A stretch of DNA of 64,000 nt from DASZQY01 sp963843565 (GCA_963843565.1 CAWJKY010000003.1:1798001-1862000); one strand, 5' to 3'. Counted from the first letter of the stretch, positions 52,438 to 62,527 are shown. Translations and numbers: made by a program. The notes: generated from the letters alone by a model not told the origin.

Positions 52438-53235
52438 CTACAACCGCGCCACGGCGCGCCTGGCCATCACCTTGATGAGGTTGGCGCGGTAGGCGGCGGT
52501 GGCGTGGATATCGGCGAGCAGCGCGTTCACGTCGATCTCGACGGGGTCTACCGCCGCGGGGGTCAGCGATTTGGCGAGTGCCGCCTCGATGGCGGTGGCG
52601 CGGAAGGCGCCCCCGTTGCCGGCCCCGGCGATGCCGACGCCGACCGCGCCGTCCTTCATCACCGCCACGAAGGCGCCGGCAAGCGCGTAGCGCGAAGCGG
52701 GATTGCGGAACTTCTCGTAGGCCGCCCTGGCGGGGATCGGGAAATCGACCTTGACGACGATCTCGCCGTCTTCCAGCGCGGTGGCGAACAGGCCGGTGAA
52801 GAAATCGGCGGCCGGAAGCACGCGTTGGTCGGTGTGGACGCTGGCGCCGACCGCCAGAAGCGCGGCCGGATAATCGGCGGCGGGATCGTTGTTGGCGATC
52901 GAGCCACCGATGGTGCCCATGGCACGGACGGCCGGGTCGCCGATGGTGCCGGCAAGCTCGGCAAGACCGGGGAAGGCGCTCCGCACTACCTCCGAGGTCG
53001 CGACCTCGGCGTGCGGGGTGGCGGCGCCAACGGTCAGCACGTCGCCCGCGACGGCGATGCCCTTCAGCTCGGCGAGGCCGGAGACGTCGATCAGGTCTGA
53101 GGGGGCGGCGAGACGCTGCTTCATGGTCGGGATCAGTGTCATGCCGCCCGACAGGTAGCGCGCCTCCCCTGCCCCGGCGAAAAGCGCGGTGGCCTCGGCA
53201 AGTGTTTCGGGCCGGTGATAGCTGAATTCGTACAC
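52438..53235 (-). CDS. coxM: FAD-binding subunit of a xanthine/CO dehydrogenase-type enzyme
   Basis: 265-residue medium subunit of molybdenum hydroxylases. The FAD motifs are visible as YLSGGMTLIPTMKQRL (AGGQS-like position) and the conserved TIGGSIANNDPAADYPA. It lies 13 bases downstream of the 2Fe-2S subunit gene. The catalytic molybdopterin large subunit that should accompany these two is not present in the window. Substrate could be CO, an aldehyde or a purine-like compound; it is not decidable. Confidence 0.88.
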   Translation of the reverse strand: MYEFSYHRPETLAEATALFAGAGEARYLSGGMTLIPTMKQRLAAPSDLIDVSGLAELKGIAVAGDVLTVGAATPHAEVATSEVVRSAFPGLAELAGTIGDPAVRAMGTIGGSIANNDPAADYPAALLAVGASVHTDQRVLPAADFFTGLFATALEDGEIVVKVDFPIPARAAYEKFRNPASRYALAGAFVAVMKDGAVGVGIAGAGNGGAFRATAIEAALAKSLTPAAVDPVEIDVNALLADIHATAAYRANLIKVMARRAVARL

Positions 53236-53248
53236 GGGAGGTCCGCCC

Positions 53249-53719
<471 letters not shown>

Positions 53720-53742
53720 ACCGCTCTTCCTCCCCCGATACT

Positions 53743-54414
53743 CTAGCGGATGACGATGATGAGAACGATGACCACGAGGAGCGCGATCAACGCCCACATC
53801 TGCGGCCCGCCGAGGAAATTGCGGATGGCGGCGCCCTCGACCTCCTCCTCGGCCTCGTGAACGACGCGCTCGACAGCGTGCTCGGCGCGCTCGAAGGCGA
53901 GCTCCTCGCGGACCGGCTCCGGCATCTTGTCGTCCATCATCTCGGAGACCTCCTCCATCTCGTCGGCCGGAACCCGCTCGGCAACCTTGTCGGCGAAGGT
54001 CGCAAAGAAGGCGTCGGCCATCTGCTTGGCGGTGGCATCGATCAACCGGGCGCCGACCTGGGCGAGCTTGCCGCCGACCTGGCCGTGGACAGTGTAGCGC
54101 ACAATGGTCGCTTCGCCGTCGGCGACCAGATGAACGTCGGCGCCGCCCTTGGCGAAACCGGCGACGCCGCCCTTGCCCTCGCCGGTGATGGTGTAGCCCA
54201 CCGGCGCCTCGACGTTGGTGAGGATGACGGCGCCGGTGAAGGTGGCGCGCACCATGCCGACCTTGACCTGCACGGTGGCGGCGAACTCCGTGTCGGACAG
54301 CTTGCTGAGGTCCTTGCAGCCCGGAATCGACGCCTTGAGGACGTCGGGATCGTTGAGGGCCGCCCACACGGTTTCCCGGGGCGCCTCGATCCGGACCTCG
54401 TTGGACATTTCCAT
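53743..54414 (-). CDS. coxG: CoxG-type SRPBCC protein with C-terminal membrane anchor
   Basis: 223-residue protein with a CoxG/SRPBCC domain (MEMSNEVRIEAPRETVWAAL, VLKASIPGCKDL, GKLAQVGARLIDATAKQMAD), an acidic linker and a terminal helix ALIALLVVIVLIIVI. CoxG anchors CO dehydrogenase to the membrane in carboxydotrophs. It heads the coxG-coxS-coxM run and diverges from the methyltransferase gene. A longer frame to 54540 lacks family support. Confidence 0.87.
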   Translation of the reverse strand: MEMSNEVRIEAPRETVWAALNDPDVLKASIPGCKDLSKLSDTEFAATVQVKVGMVRATFTGAVILTNVEAPVGYTITGEGKGGVAGFAKGGADVHLVADGEATIVRYTVHGQVGGKLAQVGARLIDATAKQMADAFFATFADKVAERVPADEMEEVSEMMDDKMPEPVREELAFERAEHAVERVVHEAEEEVEGAAIRNFLGGPQMWALIALLVVIVLIIVIR

Positions 54415-54545
54415 TGTCGTACCGTCACCTTGTTGCCCGGGGCCGCTGGCAGGCTTTGCCGGTGTTCTGATCGCACGGCAGGGCGCGGGCGGGCAAGTGC
54501 GGCCCCGGATTGGCTTTCGCGAAGGGCACGGATAAACCAAGCATC

Positions 54546-55499
54546 GTGACCGCCAGCCAACGCCAGACAGGAACGCCCGCCAGTCGCCGCCCGCTCGCCC
54601 GCCGCGCGCCGGTGATGCTGGAGACGGAGGGGTGGAGCGACTACGCCCTCATCGATTCGGGCGACGGCGAGAAGCTCGAGCGCTTCGGCGCCTATCGGGT
54701 GGTGCGACCGGAGGCGCAGGCCCTTTGGAGCCGGCGGCGGCCACCGGCCGAGTGGGACAAGGCGGACGCGCGCTTCACCGGCATCGGCGACGACGAGGCG
54801 GCGGACGGCGGGCGCTGGCGCTACAACACCCCGGGCGGCAAACCGCTCGGCGAGACCTGGCCGCTCGCCTACGACGGGGTCGGCTTCCTCGGGCGCTTCA
54901 CCAACTTTCGCCACGTCGGCGTGTTTCCGGAACAGGCAACCCACTGGGACTGGATGAAGACGGCGATGCGGGCAAGCGGCCGGCCGCTGAAAATCCTGAA
55001 CCTGTTCGCCTACACCGGCGTGGCGTCGCTGATCGCCGGCAAGGCCGGGGCGACGGTCACCCACGTCGACGCCTCGAAGCGGGCGATCGGGTGGGCGAAG
55101 GAGAACCAGAGCGTCGCGCACCTGGAGGAAACCAAGATCCGGTGGATCTGCGACGACGCGGTGAAGTTCGTGGAGCGCGAGGGCCGGCGCGGCAACCGCT
55201 ACGACGGGATCATTCTCGACCCGCCGAAATACGGGCGCGGACCGAAGGGCGAGGTCTGGGACCTGTTCCGCGATCTGAAGCCGCTGGTAGCGGCTTCGGT
55301 GGCGCTGCTCAGCGACGAGGCGGCCTTCCTGATCCTCACCGCCTACTCGATCCGCGCCTCGTTCTATTCCATCGACGAGGTGGCGGCGGAGTGCCTGGCC
55401 GGGCGCGGGGGTCTGCTCGAATCGGGCGAGCTGGTGCTGCGCGAGGCGGGCGGCGGACGGGCGCTGTCGACGTCGCTGTTCAGCCGGTGGTCGCCGTGA
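54546..55499 (+). CDS. Class I SAM-dependent methyltransferase (RlmI/PF10672-like)
   Basis: 317-residue probable 23S rRNA cytosine-5 methyltransferase-like enzyme. The SAM motif is ILNLFAYTGVASL (motif I), followed by VTHVDASKRAIGWAKENQ and the DPPKYGRGPKGE loop (motif IV). The N-terminus lacks the PUA domain of true RlmI. The start is uncertain: GTG 54546 is used, with TTG 54510 and ATG 54615 as alternatives. The stop overlaps the next gene's GTG, so the two RNA methyltransferases and lspA are translationally coupled. Confidence 0.85.
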   Translation: MTASQRQTGTPASRRPLARRAPVMLETEGWSDYALIDSGDGEKLERFGAYRVVRPEAQALWSRRRPPAEWDKADARFTGIGDDEAADGGRWRYNTPGGKPLGETWPLAYDGVGFLGRFTNFRHVGVFPEQATHWDWMKTAMRASGRPLKILNLFAYTGVASLIAGKAGATVTHVDASKRAIGWAKENQSVAHLEETKIRWICDDAVKFVEREGRRGNRYDGIILDPPKYGRGPKGEVWDLFRDLKPLVAASVALLSDEAAFLILTAYSIRASFYSIDEVAAECLAGRGGLLESGELVLREAGGGRALSTSLFSRWSP

Positions 55500-56332
55500 C
55501 ACGGAGCGGGCCGGCGGCGCCGGGGGCGGTGAAGCAGATCACCAGCCTCGCCAATCCGATCGTCAAGGACATCCGCGGCCTGGCGCTCGCCAAGAACCGC
55601 AAGGCGAGCGGGCTGTTTGTGGCGGAGGGGCTGAAGCTGGTGGCGGACGCGGTCGAGGCGAATTGGGCGATCCGGACGCTGGTTTACGCCAGCGCTGCCG
55701 GCAGCCAGCCGCTGGTGGCGAAGCTCGCGGCCTCGACCCATGCCAAGGGCGGCGACGTGCTCGCCGTCAGCGAGCAGGTTCTCGCCAAGATCAGCCGGCG
55801 CGACAACCCGCAGACCGTGATCGGCGTGTTCGAGCAGCGGCTGACGAAGGTGGCCGCGATCCACCCGGCCGCCGACACGATGTGGGTAGCGCTCGAGGAC
55901 GTGCGCGACCCGGGCAACCTCGGCACCATCGTGCGCACCGCCGACGCGGTCGGCGCGGCCGGCGTCATCCTGGTCGGCGATACGGTCGACCCGTTCTCTG
56001 TCGAGGCGGTGCGCGCGACCATGGGCTCGATCTTCGCGGTGCCGCTGGCGCGGGCGGACAGGGCCTCGTTCGCGGCGCTGGCGAAGGGATGGCCGGGGTC
56101 GGTGGTCGGCACCCATCTGGCGGCGACAACCGACTATCGCGAGGCCAGCTACGGGGCGCCGGTGCTGCTCGTCATGGGCGGCGAGCAGGCCGGGCTCACG
56201 GCGGAGGCGGCAGCGCTCTGCTCGACGCTGGTCAAGATCCCCATGGCCGGCAAGGCCGACTCGCTGAACCTCGCCGTGGCGACCGGGGTGATGCTTTTCG
56301 AGATCCGGCGCCGGAGCCTCAGCTTGACATGA
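55496..56332 (+). CDS. TrmH/SpoU family RNA 2'-O-methyltransferase
   Basis: 278-residue knotted methyltransferase. An N-terminal substrate-binding domain (ITSLANPIVKDIRGLALAKN) precedes the SPOUT domain with DVRDPGNLGTIVRTADA, VMGGEQAGLT and IPMAGKADSLNLAVATGV, the three SpoU motifs. GTG 55496 overlaps the upstream stop and the ATG of lspA overlaps its own stop. The RNA target (tRNA or 23S rRNA) cannot be decided. Confidence 0.92.
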   Translation: MTRSGPAAPGAVKQITSLANPIVKDIRGLALAKNRKASGLFVAEGLKLVADAVEANWAIRTLVYASAAGSQPLVAKLAASTHAKGGDVLAVSEQVLAKISRRDNPQTVIGVFEQRLTKVAAIHPAADTMWVALEDVRDPGNLGTIVRTADAVGAAGVILVGDTVDPFSVEAVRATMGSIFAVPLARADRASFAALAKGWPGSVVGTHLAATTDYREASYGAPVLLVMGGEQAGLTAEAAALCSTLVKIPMAGKADSLNLAVATGVMLFEIRRRSLSLT

Positions 56333-56829
56333 GCGGCTGGCGCACGGGCAAGCCGGAAGGCCCCCTCTCCGCATTCGGCATCGGCATGGTGGTGGCGGTG
56401 ATCGCCCTCGACCAGATCGCCAAGCTCGCCGCGCTGGCGTGGCTGCCGGAGGGGACGGGAATCGATGTGCTGCCGATCCTGGCGCTCTACCGGGTCGGCA
56501 ACACTGGCATCGCCTTCTCGTTTCTCGCCGGATCGGGCGCCGCGCTGATCGTACTGATGGCAGCTGTCTCGGCGGTGGTGATCGGCTTCTGGGCCGGGGC
56601 GCGCGACGGCGGGAGGCTGGCGGCGGCCGGCTTCGCGCTCATTGTCGGCGGCGCGGTCGGCAACCTCATCGACCGCGTGCGGCTCGGCCAGGTCACCGAC
56701 TTCCTGCTGCTCCACCTTGGCGACTGGACGTTGTTCATCTTCAACCTTGCCGACGCGGCGCTGACGCTGGGGCCCTGTCTGCTGCTGGTTGCCTATGTGT
56801 TTCCGGGCCGGCAGGCGGCATCGGGGTAG
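56329..56829 (+). CDS. lspA: Lipoprotein signal peptidase (signal peptidase II)
   Basis: 166-residue inner-membrane aspartic peptidase that removes signal peptides of prolipoproteins such as TadD and CpaD. Four hydrophobic helices are visible. The catalytic aspartates lie in GGAVGNLIDRVRLGQVTDF and FNLADAALTLG; VGNTGIAFSFL precedes them. It overlaps the trmH-type gene by 4 bases. Confidence 0.94.
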   Translation: MSGWRTGKPEGPLSAFGIGMVVAVIALDQIAKLAALAWLPEGTGIDVLPILALYRVGNTGIAFSFLAGSGAALIVLMAAVSAVVIGFWAGARDGGRLAAAGFALIVGGAVGNLIDRVRLGQVTDFLLLHLGDWTLFIFNLADAALTLGPCLLLVAYVFPGRQAASG

Positions 56830-56952
56830 GAAATCCGGGCGCAATCAGACAATCGCGCTCCGGGATTTTTGCTGCTATGAATCGGCTCAACTGGTCGCCG
56901 GCTGAAGGTGAGCGGCCAGAGGGATCGAAGCTTAGGGAGCACGAGGACGGAC

Positions 56953-58032
56953 ATGGCAGACGTAGAACTGCGCAGCGTCAAGAAGCGCTACGGGGCGGTC
57001 GAGGCAATCAAGGATCTGAACCTCAGCGTCGAAAAAGGCGAGTTCTGCGCTCTGCTCGGACCGTCGGGCTGCGGCAAGTCGACCTTGCTCCGGATGATCG
57101 CCGGGCTTGAGGCGGTGACCCAGGGGCAGGTGCTGATCGACGGCACCGACATGACCAACGTGCCGCCCGCCAAGCGGCGCATCGCGATGGTCTTCCAGTC
57201 CTACGCCCTCTACCCGCACATGACGGTGCGCCAGAACATCTCGTTCTCGCTGCGCGTCGCCAAGGCGCCGAAGGAGCTGATGGAGCGGCGCACGCAGGAA
57301 GTGGCCAAGATGCTTCAGCTCGGCGAGCTGCTCGACCGGCGTCCGGCACAGCTTTCCGGCGGTCAGCGCCAGCGCGTCGCGATCGGCCGGGCGCTGGTGC
57401 GCGAACCGCAGGTGTTCCTGTTCGACGAGCCGCTCTCCAACCTCGACGCCATGCTGCGCGTGCAGATGCGTGTCGAAATCGCCAAGCTCCATCAGGACCT
57501 GAAGACGACCATGATCTACGTCACCCACGACCAGGTCGAGGCGATGACCCTCGCCGACCGGATCGTGGTGCTCGACGCGGGCGTGATCTCGCAGGTCGGC
57601 ACGCCGATGGAGCTTTACAATCATCCGGCCAACAAGTTCGTGGCCTCCTTCATCGGGTCCCCGACGATGAACTTCGTCTCCGGCGAAGCCCGCCGGGCGG
57701 AGGGCAAGGAAGCCGTGGTGGCGCTGCCGGGCGGCGGCGAGATCACGGTTTCGACGCGCGGCGAAGCCGGCGCGGCCAACGGCGCGCTCGAGGTCGGCAT
57801 CCGGCCGGAGCACGTCAGGCTCGGCGCGCCCAACGACCCGGGCGCCAACCTCGGCGGAACCGTGCAGATTCTGGAGCACCTCGGCAACGCGACGATCATG
57901 TACGTGAACACGCCGGCCGGGCAGATCGTGGTCCAGGACGAGGGCGAAGTCGCCACCAAGGCGGGCGACAACGTCGGCGTCATCTTCGACCCGGCGCGCG
58001 TCCATGTGTTCTCGCAGGACGCCGCGCTCTAG
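56953..58032 (+). CDS. Sugar ABC transporter ATP-binding protein (UgpC/MsmK type), orphan
   Basis: 359-residue ATPase with Walker A GPSGCGKSTLL, signature LSGGQRQRVAIGRAL, Walker B VFLFDEPLSNLD, switch His in YVTHDQVEAM, and a C-terminal MalK-like TOBE domain with NFVSGEAR and IRPEHVRLG. No permease or binding-protein genes are adjacent; such ATPases can energise several sugar importers. The next gene is a broken glycoside hydrolase, which suggests a former carbohydrate-use cluster (inference). Confidence 0.9.
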   Translation: MADVELRSVKKRYGAVEAIKDLNLSVEKGEFCALLGPSGCGKSTLLRMIAGLEAVTQGQVLIDGTDMTNVPPAKRRIAMVFQSYALYPHMTVRQNISFSLRVAKAPKELMERRTQEVAKMLQLGELLDRRPAQLSGGQRQRVAIGRALVREPQVFLFDEPLSNLDAMLRVQMRVEIAKLHQDLKTTMIYVTHDQVEAMTLADRIVVLDAGVISQVGTPMELYNHPANKFVASFIGSPTMNFVSGEARRAEGKEAVVALPGGGEITVSTRGEAGAANGALEVGIRPEHVRLGAPNDPGANLGGTVQILEHLGNATIMYVNTPAGQIVVQDEGEVATKAGDNVGVIFDPARVHVFSQDAAL

Positions 58033-58062
58033 GGCTGCACGGCCAGCAACCGCAATTTTCCC

Positions 58063-59822
58063 ATGCGCCTGCCGCTTGACCTGGCGGCGGGCGCTTTCGT
58101 TCTGGCCGGGGCGCTGACGGCGGCGCCCGGCTCGCCGCCGACATCCGCGTCGATATCGGAGCGCCGTTCAAGGCGGTGGACACGCGGCCTCGGGCTCGCT
58201 CTACGGGCTCGCCGCGCCGGGATGGCCGCAGGATCGGTGGATCGCCGCGATCGCGCCGAAGAACTTCACGCAGATGGCACCGGGCGGGCAGCAGCTGCCC
58301 AACGGCGAGACGACGCCGGTCGGCGACGCGCTGGTCGTGGCGCCGATCGCGGCGCGGTTCGGCGCCAGCGTCACGATCCGCATGCCGGATACCTTCGCCT
58401 CGTTTCCCTACATCTGGCGGGGCGACGCCTTCTGGTTCGACGCGGTCGACCGCATGGTGAGGGCGACGGTGGCCGCCGACCCGCCCAACATCTACGCCTA
58501 CGAAATCTGGAACGAGCCCGACTGGGACTGGCAGCCGTCGTGGGGCGACTTCAACGACATCTGGGCGCGGACCTTTCGCGCCATCAGAGCGACCGACGGC
58601 ACGCGGCCGATCATGGGTCCGAGCGCCTCGCGCTGGAACGAGGCGTGGATGCGCGCGTTCCTGGAGCGCGCCAAGGCGAGCGGCACGCTTCCCGACATCG
58701 TCTCCTGGCACGAACGCGACCCGCGATACGAGAACGATCTGGCGCTTCACGTGGCGGCCTACCGGCAGATGGAAACCGACCTCGGCATCGGCCCCCTGCC
58801 GATCAGCATCAACGAATACGCCAGCCCGCGCGACGTCGGGGTGCCGGGTGCGCTGGCGCGCTTCGTGGCGCGCCTCGAACGGGCGAAGGTCGACACCGCC
58901 GACCTCGCCTTCTGGCACAAGCCGGGGCGGCTCTCCGACCTGATCGCGCCGAAGGCGGGCGGCCGCGGCCAGGCGCTGGACGCGGAGCCGACCGGGGCCT
59001 TCTGGGTATACAAGTGGTACGGCGACATGACCGGCAGCATGGTCGCGGTGACCCGGAGCACGAGACCGGGGCTACCCTCGACGGATTTGCCAGCTTCGAT
59101 CCGGCGGCAAGGATCACGCGGGTCGTGGTCGGCGGGGAAGCCGGCGACCACCACGTCATCATCGGCGGGCTGCAGGCGATGGGCGATCGGGTCACGGTCG
59201 AAATCTACGGCACGCACTGGACCGGCACCGACGGCGGGCTACCGGCGCCGACGGCGCTCCGTGAGGTGACCCTTCCGGTGGTTGACGGCAGGGTCACGGT
59301 GCCGATCCACGCGGCGGGCGACGGCGACGCCTTCCTGCTTCTCGTGACACCACCCGACGCGGCGCCCCCCTTCACGCCGTCTCCGACACCGTTCACCGCG
59401 CGCTACGAGGGCGAGGACGCCGCGATGACCGGCGCCCGTGTCTTCAAGGAGAACATGGGCGCGGGAAACCTCTTCGCCAACACGGTCTCGAACGGCGCCT
59501 ACGCCGGCTTCTCGGCCCGCAACCCCCGGGGTGCGGGCCTTATCTGCTTTCCGGCTGCGCGACCTACGAGCTGAGCTTCGGCTACTCGAACGGACTGGTG
59601 AACGCGGCGGAATACATGCTGACGGTCAACGACGCGCGGCCGATGCCGATGGTGTTCACGCCGACGCAGTTTCGCGAACTCATCGACCAGGCGAAGCGGG
59701 TCGTTCGCCTGCCCGCCGGGCCGTCCACGGTGACCCTTTCGGCGGGGCCCAGCTCGCCGGCGGTGCCCGGTGTACCCAGCGAAATCGAGATCGATTTCCT
59801 CGACGTGACGGCGGTGGAATAG
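58063..59822 (+). pseudogene. Secreted glycoside hydrolase with C-terminal carbohydrate-binding module, frameshifted
   Basis: Signal peptide LDLAAGAFVLAGALTAAPG, then a TIM-barrel-like region (YAYEIWNEPDWDWQPSWGDF with the typical NEP acid/base site, and ISINEYASPRDVG with a second Glu as probable nucleophile), then a beta-sandwich module (YEGEDAAMTGARVF, YELSFGYSNGLVNAAEY). The family looks GH39-like, but I am not sure. Reading moves through four frames at about 58130, 58185, 59050 and 59545, each shift equal to one lost base. No intact full-length product is possible as written. Confidence 0.8.
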
Positions 59823-59931
59823 GTCTGGTAGGGGTGGCGCGGACGGACGTTCGCGGGCGGTTGGAAACGGCGGCGGCGGGCGCTAGACAAGATCGACCAC
59901 TCCCAAGCGACGGGCGAACGGCAGGACCCTC

Positions 59932-60843
59932 ATGCGCAACACCTGGAACGGCGTCTATTCGGCGATCACCACGAAGCTCGACGACGCCCAGGAGGTCGAC
60001 ATCGCGGCCGTCCGCGCCGACGTCGCCTTCCAGATCGAGGCGGGCGTCGACGGCATCGTGTGCTGCGGGTCGCTCGGCGAAGCCTCGACGCTGACGGCGG
60101 ACGAGAAGCTCGCCATCGCCGCGGCGGCCAGGGACGAGGCGGCGGGCCGCGTGCCGGTGATCCTGACCATCGCGGAAGATTCGACGCGCGCCGCGGCCGC
60201 AGTCGCCGAGAAGGCGGCGAAGCTCGGCGTCGACGGGCTGATGGTGCTGCCGGCGATGCGGTACGTGGCGACTGACCGAGAGGTGATCGCCTACTACCGG
60301 ACGCTTGCCGGAGCGAGCGACCTCGACATCATGGTCTACAACAACCCGATCGCCTACGGCATCGACGTGACGCCGGCGATGCTGGCGGAGATGGCCGACG
60401 AGAAGAAGTTCGTGGCGGTGAAGGAATCGTCCGGGGACGTGCGCCGGCTGACCGACATCCGCAACCTGATCGGCGAACGCTATCAGCTGTTCACCGGCGT
60501 CGACGACCTGGCGCTGGAGAGCGTCATGCTCGGCGCGGTCGGCTGGGTGGCGGGTCTGGTGTGCGCCTTTCCGAAAGAGACGGTGGCGATCTACCGGCTG
60601 ACCCGCGCCGAGCGGATCGCGGAAGCGCGCGAGATCTACCGCTGGTTCATGCCGCTCCTCCACCTCGACGTGTCGCAGCGCTTCGTCCAGAACATCAAGC
60701 TGGTCGAGCACCTGGTGCGCGGCACCTCGCCGGTGGTGCGGGCGCCGCGGCTGGAACTCGCCGGCGACGAGAAGGCCAGGGTCGAGGCGGTGGTGGCGGC
60801 GGCGCTCGCCAAGCGGCCGGACCTGGCGCAATACGGGATGTAA
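59932..60843 (+). CDS. DHDPS/NAL family lyase, possible hydroxyproline-pathway deaminase
   Basis: 303-residue TIM-barrel Schiff-base enzyme. Lys164 in VAVKESSGDV is the Schiff-base lysine, Tyr136 in VYNNP the general acid/base, and GSLGEAST replaces the GTTGE anion site. The family covers dihydrodipicolinate synthase, N-acetylneuraminate lyase and pyrroline-4-hydroxy-2-carboxylate deaminase. A 4-hydroxyproline epimerase-like gene lies 2.4 kb downstream in convergent orientation, so a role in hydroxyproline breakdown is plausible. Being near an IS element, the original cluster may have been rearranged. Confidence 0.82.
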   Translation: MRNTWNGVYSAITTKLDDAQEVDIAAVRADVAFQIEAGVDGIVCCGSLGEASTLTADEKLAIAAAARDEAAGRVPVILTIAEDSTRAAAAVAEKAAKLGVDGLMVLPAMRYVATDREVIAYYRTLAGASDLDIMVYNNPIAYGIDVTPAMLAEMADEKKFVAVKESSGDVRRLTDIRNLIGERYQLFTGVDDLALESVMLGAVGWVAGLVCAFPKETVAIYRLTRAERIAEAREIYRWFMPLLHLDVSQRFVQNIKLVEHLVRGTSPVVRAPRLELAGDEKARVEAVVAAALAKRPDLAQYGM

Positions 60844-61221
60844 GCGGGCCGAGCGCCTCGTCTGAGCCAGCCGACCCCTCCTATCCTCCCCCTGTCAGGG
60901 GGAGGCGGTGGGTGCGTCCGAAATCATCGTTAGCGCTTCAGCTGACAGGCGCTGGATTAACACCCCGGTTGAAAGTCACCCCGAGTCCAGCTAGACAAAC
61001 TCTTCATCCACAAGATCAGCGCCGTTGATCGTAATGACGTGTCTCTGGCCTGATCCTCCAACACCCTGCTCCAGCTTTCGCTGACTAGCCTCGTCTGTCC
61101 GCCGCTGTCCTCGAGCCAGTATCTAAAACCCCCATACATTCCTGGCAAAAAAAACCAGGCCTTGTCCGTTCCGAATGAAAAAGGGCCTACAACTACGGGA
61201 GTTGAACTTTGCTTTCATCAA
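60844..61221. other. Intergenic region with hairpin repeat and decayed ORF
   Basis: This 378-base stretch holds one copy of the CCTCCCCCT/AGGGGGAGG hairpin (60885-60905), then the minus-strand remnant at 60991-61218, which ends at the IS left end. No intact gene is present. Confidence 0.6.
60991..61218 (-). pseudogene. Decayed small ORF beside IS copy 2
   Basis: Combining frames on the minus strand gives a plausible protein of about 75 residues: VVVGPFSFGTDKAWFFLPGM, YGGFRYWLEDSGGQTRLVSE, then SWSRV, and after a one-base shift VGGSGQRHVITINGADLVDE and EEFV with stop TAG 60991-60993. The start ATG 61218 (MKAKF or, with one base removed, MKQSSTP) also needs a shift. It looks like a small conserved alphaproteobacterial protein, but I cannot name the family. 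IS copy 2 begins three bases upstream of its ATG. Confidence 0.42.
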
Positions 61222-61299
61222 TCAACTGCCCCGCTCTATCGCGGATAGAACAGTACCGGGTTTGCCGGAGGCTACAACTACTGAGAAGGTGGAGCTATC

Positions 61300-61625
61300 A
61301 TGAGAAAGACAACGAACAAGTTCTCTACGGAAGTGCGTCAACGTGCGGTGCGGTTGGTACTGGTCATGAGCATGAGCATCTCTCGCGCTGGGCGTCGATC
61401 ACCTCGATCGCGACCAAGATTGGCTGCACGGGGCAGACGCTGAACGAGTGGGTTAAGAAGGCGGAGGTCGATGCCGGCAAGCGGGCGGGGGTGCCGACGG
61501 ACATGGCCGCCCGGCTGAAAGCCCTCGAGCGGGAGAACCGTGAACTGCGGCAGGCCAACGAGATCCTGCGCAAGGCATCCGCGTATTTTGCCCAGGCGGA
61601 GCTCGACCGCCGGTTCAGGCCATGA
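61300..61625 (+). pseudogene. IS3 orfA, copy 2, frameshifted
   Basis: ATG 61300 opens MRKTTNKFSTEVRQRAVRLV, then one base is missing near 61354 (CTGGTCATG, against CTGGATCATG in copy 1), and the frame breaks. The remainder stays open in the adjacent frame through ITSIATKIGCTGQTLNEW and the leucine-zipper-like ERENRELRQANEILRKA to the stop at 61623-61625, overlapping orfB by 4 bases. Copy 1 has its own different one-base loss at codon 10, so neither copy encodes intact OrfA. Confidence 0.85.
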
Positions 61626-62527
61626 TCGCCTTCATCGACGATCATCGCGGGGCGTATGGGGTCGAGCCGATCTGCAAGGTGCTGCCGATCGCCCCATCGA
61701 GCTACCACGATCATGCCAGCAAGCGGGCCGATCCCGAGAAGCTGCCCGCGCGGGCGAAGCAGGACATGGCGTTGAAGCCGGAGATCGAGCGCGTCTTCGC
61801 GGAGAACTTCGAGGTGTACGGCGCGCGCAAGGTCTGGAGGCAGCTCAACCGGGAGAACATCCAGGTCGCACGCTGCACTGTCGAGCGTCTGATGGCCGAT
61901 CTCGGCCTTCAGGGTGTCATCCGCGGCAAACCGATCTGGACAACGGTGCAGGACAAGGCGGCACCTTGCCCGCTCGACCATGTGAACCGGGTCTTCCATG
62001 CTCCGGCGCCGAACATGCTGTGGCTCTCGGACTTCACGTACGTCAGCACCTGGTCGGGCGTCGTCTACGTGGCGTTCGTCATCGACGCCTATGCCCGACG
62101 CATCGTCGGCTGGCGGGTGAGCAGGACGGCGCACACAAGCTTCGTGCTCGATGCTCTGGAGCAGGCCCTCCACGAACGGCGGCCCGTTCGTCGCGGAGGC
62201 TTGGTGCATCATTCCGATAGGGGTTCTCAATACGTCAGCATTCGCTACACCGAGCGCCTGGCCGCGGCTGGTATCGAGCCCTCTGTCGGCAGCGTCGGCG
62301 ACTCCTATGACAACGCCCTCGCAGAGACGATCAACGGCCTATACAAGGCCGAGGTCATCCATCGGCGTGGACCCTGGCGGAGCTTCGAAGCGGTCGAGTT
62401 CGCCACGCTGACCTGGGTCGACTGGTTCAACAATCGCCGGCTGCTGGAGCCCATCGGCAACATCCCGCCGGCCGAAGCCGAGGAACGCTACTACGCCATG
62501 CTGGAGGAGCCAGCATTGGCCGCGTGA
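61622..62527 (+). CDS. IS3-family transposase OrfB (DDE integrase)
   Basis: 301-residue OrfB with HTH_21 region (YGARKVWRQLNRENIQVARC) and rve core. The catalytic acids are Asp in WLSDFTYV, Asp in HHSDRGSQYVS and Glu in NALAETINGLYKAE. IS3 elements normally produce active OrfAB by a -1 shift between orfA and orfB. Here orfA is broken, so full transposase cannot be made unless orfA is supplied by another copy. It lies between the DHDPS-family gene and a Rap1a-like gene. Confidence 0.93.
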   Translation: MIAFIDDHRGAYGVEPICKVLPIAPSSYHDHASKRADPEKLPARAKQDMALKPEIERVFAENFEVYGARKVWRQLNRENIQVARCTVERLMADLGLQGVIRGKPIWTTVQDKAAPCPLDHVNRVFHAPAPNMLWLSDFTYVSTWSGVVYVAFVIDAYARRIVGWRVSRTAHTSFVLDALEQALHERRPVRRGGLVHHSDRGSQYVSIRYTERLAAAGIEPSVGSVGDSYDNALAETINGLYKAEVIHRRGPWRSFEAVEFATLTWVDWFNNRRLLEPIGNIPPAEAEERYYAMLEEPALAA

